Below the pieces are notes generated by a model that was given only the letters and a program-made list of their open reading frames with translations, did not search any database and had not been told where the DNA came from. The translations under genes were made by a program, and so were the position numbers. This document shows, in pieces, positions 16,916-25,808 of a stretch of DNA of 25,808 nucleotides. Each line of letters starts with the position of its first letter. Position 1 is the stretch's first letter. The DNA comes from an uncultured Opitutia bacterium (GTDB lineage: Bacteria; Verrucomicrobiota; Verrucomicrobiia; Opitutales; UBA953). The stretch covers positions 1-25,808 of the forward strand of contig CALEEU010000301.1 in the NCBI GenBank assembly GCA_937875975.1. Direction: 5' to 3'.

Positions 16916-17404
16916 ATGCGCGCTGAAAAACAATTCCTCGTCGACGAAGTCGCCGCCCAGCTGGCCAGCTCCAACTACCTGCTGCTCGCCAACTTCACCG
17001 GCGTCACCGTCGAGAACGCTACTTCCGTCCGTAATCAGCTCCGTGCCCACGGCGCCGAGTACCACGTCGTCAAGAACAGCATCCTCAACATCGCTGCGAA
17101 GCAGGCTAAGCTCCCCGATATCTCGGGTCACCTGAGCGGCCACACGGCACTCGTCACCGGTGGCAACAACCCGACCGGCGTCGCAAAGATCCTGGTCACT
17201 TTCTTCAAGGACTTCTCCAAGCTCGAAGTGAAGGGCGGCGTCCTCGACGCCAAGATCCTCACCAAGGCCGAAGTGGAATCCCTGTCGAAGCTGCCGTCTC
17301 TGGACGGTATCCGCGCCCAGCTCCTCTCGCTGCTCTCCACCCCTGCCTCGCAGTTCGTCCGCCTCCTGGACGCCAAGCGCCAGAAGGACGAGACGGCTGC
17401 CTAA
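16916..17404 (+). CDS. rplJ: 50S ribosomal protein uL10
   Basis: L10 anchors the L7/L12 dimers to the ribosome and normally represses its own translation. The 162-residue protein has MRAEKQFLVDEVAAQLASSN, the rRNA-binding domain with FTGVTVENATSVRNQLRAHG and EYHVVKNSILNIAAKQ, and a C-terminal helix that docks L12 (LSLLSTPASQFVRLLDAKRQ). The spacer from rplA is only 29 bases, too short for the long L10 leader found in other bacteria, so autoregulation, if present, must work differently. Confidence 0.97.
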   Translation: MRAEKQFLVDEVAAQLASSNYLLLANFTGVTVENATSVRNQLRAHGAEYHVVKNSILNIAAKQAKLPDISGHLSGHTALVTGGNNPTGVAKILVTFFKDFSKLEVKGGVLDAKILTKAEVESLSKLPSLDGIRAQLLSLLSTPASQFVRLLDAKRQKDETAA

Positions 17405-17423
17405 CCCCTTTCCTTGCAGAGGT

Positions 17424-17530
17424 GTCGCCATGTGGCGACGTCCGAGCGGGGGGAATCCAAACCCAAAAACAAAACACATCCAAAGAACCCCGGTTAGGGG
17501 CCTCGCGCCCTCAAATGTCCTTTATCGGAC
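17424..17530 (+). promoter_or_regulatory. Structured spacer between rplJ and rplL
   Basis: The 153-bp gap is unusually long for this gene pair and holds several dyads: GTCGCCA-TG-TGGCGAC (17424-17439), CCCC-GGTTA-GGGG (17488-17500) and GTCC-TTTATC-GGAC (17517-17530). GGGC (17498-17501) could instead pair with GCCC (17507-17510), which excludes the second hairpin. None is followed by a T tract, so they are not simple terminators. They could stabilise or process the rplL message, which needs several-fold higher output than rplJ, or form an L10/L12 target. The role is inferred. Confidence 0.45.
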
Positions 17531-17557
17531 GCTAACCATTCAAGGAACCAAGATACC

Positions 17558-17938
17558 ATGAGCAACATCACCAAAGACCAAGTCATCGAGTGGCTCAGCG
17601 CCCAGTCCGTTCTGGACGTCGCTAACCTCGTGAAAGACCTCGAGACCAAGTGGGGCGTTTCCGCCGCCGCTCCTGTCGCCGTCGCCGCCGCTGGTGGCGC
17701 CGCCGCTGCCGCTCCTGCCGAAGAGAAGACGACGTTTGACGTCATCCTCAAGGGCAAGGGCGCTACCCCGATCAATGTCATTAAGGAAGTCCGCGCCATC
17801 ACTGGCCTGGGCCTCAAGGAAGCCAAGGACCTCGTCGACACCGCCCCCAAGCCAGTCAAGGAAGGCGTGTCCAAGGACGAAGCCAAGGATATCGAGACCA
17901 AGCTCAAGGCCGCCGGCGCCGAGGTCGAGGTCAAGTAA
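17558..17938 (+). CDS. rplL: 50S ribosomal protein bL12 (L7/L12)
   Basis: bL12 forms the flexible stalk that recruits EF-Tu, EF-G and other GTPases, and is present in several copies per ribosome. The 126-residue protein has the dimerisation domain (about 1-35, ITKDQVIEWLSAQSVLDVAN), an Ala/Gly-rich hinge (about 36-53), and the globular C-terminal domain (TTFDVILKGKGATPINVIKE to AAGAEVEVK) with the GTPase-contacting ITGLGLKEAKDLVD helix. GGAA lies about a dozen bases before the ATG. The structured spacer before it and the attenuator after it both fit the need for high L12 output. Confidence 0.98.
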   Translation: MSNITKDQVIEWLSAQSVLDVANLVKDLETKWGVSAAAPVAVAAAGGAAAAAPAEEKTTFDVILKGKGATPINVIKEVRAITGLGLKEAKDLVDTAPKPVKEGVSKDEAKDIETKLKAAGAEVEVK

Positions 17939-17961
17939 TCCGTCTTCCGACGCATCTCTGC

Positions 17962-18013
17962 AAAGCGGGGAGGGTAGCACCCTCCCGGGTCCGGCGATCC
18001 CTCCCCGCTTTTT
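17962..18013 (+). terminator. rplL-rpoB attenuator with competing hairpins
   Basis: AAAGCGGGGAGGG (17962-17974) pairs perfectly with CCCTCCCCGCTTT (17999-18011) and ends in TTTTT, a strong terminator stem of 13 bp. The same 5' arm can instead pair with the adjacent ACCCTCCC (GGGAGGGT 17968-17975 with 17979-17986, loop AGC), which would destroy the terminator. A terminator here must let some polymerase through to rpoB, as the enteric rplL-rpoB attenuator does. The remaining 90 bases to rpoB are C/A-rich, with no visible Shine-Dalgarno sequence. Confidence 0.88.
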
Positions 18014-18103
18014 CTTCCCAACGGCCGCCCAGTCCGACCCAACTAGGCAAACCAGTCAGCACCACCGAATCCAACCGTCACTCCGAGCCCACCTTCACCA
18101 GCC

Positions 18104-21904
<3,801 letters not shown>

Positions 21905-21939
21905 ACGTCCGACGTCACCACACCTAGACCTTAACAGAC

Positions 21940-24900
21940 ATGATTCACCCGGAGCACACCCCCGAGTTCACCGCCAACGAGACGAAGGAACAGTCCTTCG
22001 ATTTCGTCTCCATCTCGATCGCCTCTCCCGAGGAGATCGTCCAGTGGACGGGCGAACAGTTCCTCGACGAACTCGACGAACACGGCAACCGCAAGGTCAA
22101 GGGCCTCAAGGAAGTAAAGAGCCCTGAGACCATCAACTACCGCTCGTTCAAGCCCGAGCCGAACGGCCTCTTCTGCCAGCGCATCTTCGGACCGGTCCGC
22201 GACTACGAATGCTACTGCGGCAAGTACAAGAAGGTGAAGTACAAGGACGTCGTCTGCGACAAGTGCGGCGTCGAAGTCACTGTCTCTCGCGTCCGTCGTG
22301 AGCGCATGGGCTACATCCGCCTCGCCATTCCGGTTTCTCATATTTGGTTCCTGAAGAGCATGCCCAGCCGTCTGTCGCTGATGCTCGACATGACCACCCG
22401 CCAGCTCGAGCAGGTCATCTACTACCAGAAGTACCTGGTCGTCGACCCGGGTGCCACCGGCATGGAAGAAAAGGAACTCCTCGACGAGGAATCCTACCGC
22501 CGCGCCGTCGAACAGCACGGCCCTGACGCTTTCAAGGCCCGCATGGGCGCCGAAGCCCTCCAGCAGCTCCTCAAGAAGATGGATCTCGCCTCCACGGTCG
22601 AGAACCTCCGCGACCAACTCCGCTCCACGCGCTCCAAGCAGATCAAGAAGAAGATCGCTCGCCGCATGAAGATCATCCAGGGCTTCCTGGCTTCGGGCAA
22701 GCGCCCTGAGCACATGATCCTGACGGTGCTCCCGGTCATCCCTCCGGACCTCCGTCCGCTCGTCCCCCTCGAAGGCGGCCGTTTCGCTACCTCCGACTTG
22801 AACGATCTCTATCGTCGCGTCATCAACCGCAATAACCGCCTGAAGCAGCTCATCCAGATGAAGACGCCCGACGTCATCATCCATAATGAAATGCGCATGC
22901 TCCAGGAAGCCGTCGACGCTCTCCTTGACAACGGTCGCCACGGCAAGCCGGTCAAGGATCGCGACCGTCAGCTGAAGTCCATCTCGGACATGCTGAAGGG
23001 TAAGCATGGTCGTTTCCGCCAGAATCTCCTCGGTAAGCGCGTCGACTACTCCGGCCGTTCCGTCATCGTCATCGGTCCTGAGCTCAAGCTCAACCAGTGC
23101 GGTCTCCCGAAGAAGATGGCCCTCGTCCTCTTCGAGCCCTTCATCATCCGCCGCCTCAAGGAACTGGGCTTCGCCCACACCGTCCGTGGCGCCCGCAAGC
23201 ACATCGAGCAGAAGAAGCCCGAGGTTTGGGACATTCTGGAAGAAGTGACCAAGGGTCACCCGGTGTTCCTCAACCGCGCGCCGACGCTCCACCGTCTCTC
23301 CATCCAGGCCTTCGAGCCCATCCTCATCGAGGGTGATGCGATCCGCCTCCACCCGCTCGTCTGTACCGCTTACAACGCGGACTTCGACGGTGACCAGATG
23401 GCCGTCCACGTCCCGCTGTCCCTGGAAGCCATCATGGAGTGTAAGCTCCTGATGATGTCCACGAACAACATCTTCTCGCCGTCCAGCGGTAAGCCGATTC
23501 TCACGCCGTCCCAGGACATCGTGCTCGGTGCCTACTACCTGACGCTTGAACCCGCCGACAAGCCCGCTGCCAACACGCACCTGCCGGTACTGGGCTCCGT
23601 GTCTGAGGCGACGTTCGCCGAAGCCGAAGGCTCGCTCCACCTGCATGACTGGGTCCGCTTCGCCAACCCCGACTTCAATCGCAAGACGGTCCACGGTGAA
23701 GCCACCGGCAGCACGATCGTCACCACGGTCGGCCGCATCATCTTCAATACCATCTGGCCTGCCGAACTCGGTTTCTTCAACGAGACCGTGAAGAAGGGCC
23801 AGCTCGGCGACCTGATCCTGAAGACCTACAAGCATTGCGGCCGCGAGGCTTCGATCCCGGTCCTCGACGCGCTCAAGGAGACCGGCTTCCGCATCGCGAC
23901 CAAGGCCGGCATCTCCATCGGCGTGAACGACATGATCTACCCGAAGGAGAAGGAAGGCCTCGTCCGCGAAGCCACCGCCAAGGTCCGCGAATTCCAGCGC
24001 CAGAACGAATCCGGCACGATCACCAACGACGAACGTCGTAACAAGGTCGTCGATACCTGGTCCGGCGCCACCGATGCCATCGCGCAGTCGGTGTACACGA
24101 CGCTCTCGCAGTCCGCGAAGGTGGCCGGCGTGAAGAAGGGCGATCCTCGCCATTCCCACCGCATGCTCATCAACCCGGTCTACGTCCTCATGGACTCCGG
24201 CGCGCGTGGTAACAAGGCGCAGGTGAAGCAGCTTTGCGGCGCCCGAGGCCTGATGGCCAAGCCGTCCGGCGAAATCATCGAACGCCCGATCCTCTCGTCT
24301 TTCCGCGAAGGTCTCTCGGTTCTCGAGTACTTCATCTCGACGCACGGCGCCCGTAAGGGTCTGTCCGACACCGCGCTGAAGACCGCTGACGCGGGTTACA
24401 TGACCCGTAAGCTTTGCGACGTGGCCATGGACGTGATCGTCACCGACTCCCGCGACGTCGCCCCCGGCTCTGAAGTCATCACGCTCGGCGACGCCTCCCT
24501 CGGCCGTCACCTGGCTGCCGATGTCCCGAATCCGTCAGGCGCCGTCAAGCTCCTCGCCAAGTCCGAAGCTCCTCTCACCGAAGAGCTCATCGCCAAACTG
24601 CGCGACGCCAGCGTCGACCGCGTCCACGTCCACATTCCTAACGGCGTGTGGAAGACCCCGATCTACGACGGTGACGAACTCTTGGTGTCGCTCTCCGAGC
24701 GCATCGTGGGCCGCTGCCCGTCCGAAGATGTCACGAACCCGCTCAATCCTTCCGAAGTCATCGTGAAGGCTGGCGTGCTCATCGATGAAATCGCCGCCAA
24801 GCGCATCGAGACCGTCGGTCTCGACCGCGTGAAGGTTCTCTCTCCGCTCACGCACATGAACGTGAACGCGATTCCGCCCACCTCCTACGGCCTCGATCCC

Positions 24901-25808
24901 TCGACCGGCCGCATGGTCGAACGCGGCACCGCGGTCGGCATCATCGCTGCCCAGTCCATCGGCGAGCCGGGCACTCAGCTCACCATGCGTACGTTCCACA
25001 TCGGTGGCGTCGCTCAGCTGAAGACCCCGGAAATCAAGTCCAAGGGCAAGGGCCTCGTGCAGTACGTCGACCTCACCACGGTCTCTGTCGGAGACAAGTT
25101 CATCGCCGTCAACGGCAACGGCTCCATCCGCCTCCTCAACGAGGCTGGTTCGCCGGTTGAGGAATACCGCATCGTCGCCGGCTCCGTCGTCGGCGTCGAA
25201 GACGGTAAGCCGGTCGACAAGGGCGTCCTCATCGCTGCTTGGGATCCTAACTCCACCCCGATCATCGCCAACGGCGACGGCAAGATCCGTCTCGTCGACA
25301 TGATCTCCGGCGTGACGTTCACCGAAGAGCGCGACCCGTCGAACAATACGTTCTACAAATCCGTCATCGAGCACTCCGACGAACAGAATCCCCAGATTCA
25401 GATCATCGGCGCCAACGGCAAGGAAGTCGGTTCCTTCTCGATCCCTGCCGGCGCTCGCGTCGAAGTGGACGAAGGCGACAAGGTCAGCCGCGGCTCCATC
25501 GTCGCCAAGATCCCCCGCCAGGCTGCCAAGACGCAGGACATCACCGCTGGTCTGCCGCGCATCTCTGAGCTCTTCGAGGCCCGTCCTCCGAAGGATGCCG
25601 CTGAGATCGCCAAGATTGACGGCACGGTCCGCTTTGAGCCTTCCATCCGCGGCAAGAAGCGCCTCGTCATCGCCGATTCCATCGGTCGCGAAGAGGAGCA
25701 CCTCATCCCGCACGGCAAGCACATCATCGTCGCTGCTGGCGACAAGGTGAAGCAGGGCCAGGTCCTCACCGACGGCGCCGTCGACCCGCACGACATCCTC
25801 GACATCCT
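21940..25808 (+). CDS. rpoC: RNA polymerase beta-prime subunit, C-terminus cut by window edge
   Basis: 1289 residues are visible; probably about one hundred are missing on the right. The first zinc site is intact (C91, C93, C106, C109, spacing as in E. coli). The catalytic loop NADFDGDQM supplies D481, D483 and D485, and the bridge-helix region has DSGARGNKAQVKQL. GIIAAQSIGEPGTQLTMRTF follows, in the trigger-loop half. The second zinc site is gone: the four expected cysteines align with D839, H972, P979 and S982. The interval between D839 and H972 is also about sixty residues longer than in E. coli and holds two similar modules. The frame is continuous with neighbour-like codon use, so sequencing error or pseudogene is unlikely. 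The leader (35 bases) has no clear Shine-Dalgarno sequence. Confidence 0.97.
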   Translation, partial: MIHPEHTPEFTANETKEQSFDFVSISIASPEEIVQWTGEQFLDELDEHGNRKVKGLKEVKSPETINYRSFKPEPNGLFCQRIFGPVRDYECYCGKYKKVKYKDVVCDKCGVEVTVSRVRRERMGYIRLAIPVSHIWFLKSMPSRLSLMLDMTTRQLEQVIYYQKYLVVDPGATGMEEKELLDEESYRRAVEQHGPDAFKARMGAEALQQLLKKMDLASTVENLRDQLRSTRSKQIKKKIARRMKIIQGFLASGKRPEHMILTVLPVIPPDLRPLVPLEGGRFATSDLNDLYRRVINRNNRLKQLIQMKTPDVIIHNEMRMLQEAVDALLDNGRHGKPVKDRDRQLKSISDMLKGKHGRFRQNLLGKRVDYSGRSVIVIGPELKLNQCGLPKKMALVLFEPFIIRRLKELGFAHTVRGARKHIEQKKPEVWDILEEVTKGHPVFLNRAPTLHRLSIQAFEPILIEGDAIRLHPLVCTAYNADFDGDQMAVHVPLSLEAIMECKLLMMSTNNIFSPSSGKPILTPSQDIVLGAYYLTLEPADKPAANTHLPVLGSVSEATFAEAEGSLHLHDWVRFANPDFNRKTVHGEATGSTIVTTVGRIIFNTIWPAELGFFNETVKKGQLGDLILKTYKHCGREASIPVLDALKETGFRIATKAGISIGVNDMIYPKEKEGLVREATAKVREFQRQNESGTITNDERRNKVVDTWSGATDAIAQSVYTTLSQSAKVAGVKKGDPRHSHRMLINPVYVLMDSGARGNKAQVKQLCGARGLMAKPSGEIIERPILSSFREGLSVLEYFISTHGARKGLSDTALKTADAGYMTRKLCDVAMDVIVTDSRDVAPGSEVITLGDASLGRHLAADVPNPSGAVKLLAKSEAPLTEELIAKLRDASVDRVHVHIPNGVWKTPIYDGDELLVSLSERIVGRCPSEDVTNPLNPSEVIVKAGVLIDEIAAKRIETVGLDRVKVLSPLTHMNVNAIPPTSYGLDPSTGRMVERGTAVGIIAAQSIGEPGTQLTMRTFHIGGVAQLKTPEIKSKGKGLVQYVDLTTVSVGDKFIAVNGNGSIRLLNEAGSPVEEYRIVAGSVVGVEDGKPVDKGVLIAAWDPNSTPIIANGDGKIRLVDMISGVTFTEERDPSNNTFYKSVIEHSDEQNPQIQIIGANGKEVGSFSIPAGARVEVDEGDKVSRGSIVAKIPRQAAKTQDITAGLPRISELFEARPPKDAAEIAKIDGTVRFEPSIRGKKRLVIADSIGREEEHLIPHGKHIIVAAGDKVKQGQVLTDGAVDPHDILDI
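24481..24837 (+). repeat. Diverged internal duplication inside rpoC
   Basis: Beta-prime residues 848-897 (24481-24630) and 917-966 (24688-24837) align without gaps over 50 positions with 13 identities. Shared points include L at the second position, GR, DV followed by NP, K, E and a terminal DRV-x-V. One small shift also aligns LTEELIAKL with LIDEIAAKRI. E. coli has one such module between its first and second zinc ligands, and the second copy here is the one that leads into the usual downstream sequence. Confidence 0.55.

Noticed and set aside
24841..24891. Frameshift as the cause of the missing RpoC cysteines
   Set aside because: The frame is continuous, spacing to SPLT and YG is exactly that of the family, and no other frame supplies the expected cysteines.

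Overview
The window is a GC-rich bacterial chromosome segment with dense, ordinary gene packing and strong C-ending codon bias. Several things point to the PVC group, most likely Verrucomicrobiota of the Opitutae type. These are the order tRNA-Thr, tuf, tRNA-Trp, secE, nusG, rplK, rplA, rplJ, rplL, rpoB, rpoC; an EF-Tu with a non-standard switch I segment; a type III glutamine synthetase; and highly expressed genes that lack Shine-Dalgarno sequences. The placement is inferred from memory of these families, not from a search.

Left part (1-4802): a secreted DUF362-like protein running off the left edge on the minus strand; a divergent MFS efflux transporter; a convergent HemY-type protoporphyrinogen oxidase sharing its stop-codon bases with the transporter; and a secreted DUF481-like predicted outer-membrane barrel protein.

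Middle part (4803-13274): glnN (glutamine synthetase III) has a textbook sigma-54 -24/-12 promoter. Two 20-bp near-palindromic repeats in direct tandem lie just upstream, and a strong terminator follows the gene. rpsU sits alone on the minus strand with its own terminator and possible promoter. Then come smc (chromosome condensation), an HtrA-type periplasmic protease and a translationally coupled membrane-anchored protein of unknown function. The end of that last gene contains a sharply AT-rich patch with helically phased A/T tracts.

Right part (13315-25808): one long transcription/translation operon. It starts at a putative TTGACG promoter ahead of tRNA-Thr(GGT) and runs through EF-Tu, tRNA-Trp(CCA), SecE, NusG, L11, L1, L10, L7/L12, beta and (cut by the right edge) beta-prime. 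It has a terminator-like hairpin after tuf, a structured spacer between rplJ and rplL, and a strong attenuator with competing folds between rplL and rpoB. These could set the different output needed for EF-Tu, L7/L12 and RNA polymerase. Leaders in this operon are C/A-rich and in places completely free of G.

I found no new multi-gene system, mobile element or CRISPR array. The most unusual signals are inside core genes. Beta-prime has lost all four ligands of its second zinc site and carries an extra, apparently duplicated module beside it. tRNA-Trp has a defective-looking T-stem. The rplL-rpoB attenuator can form mutually exclusive hairpins.
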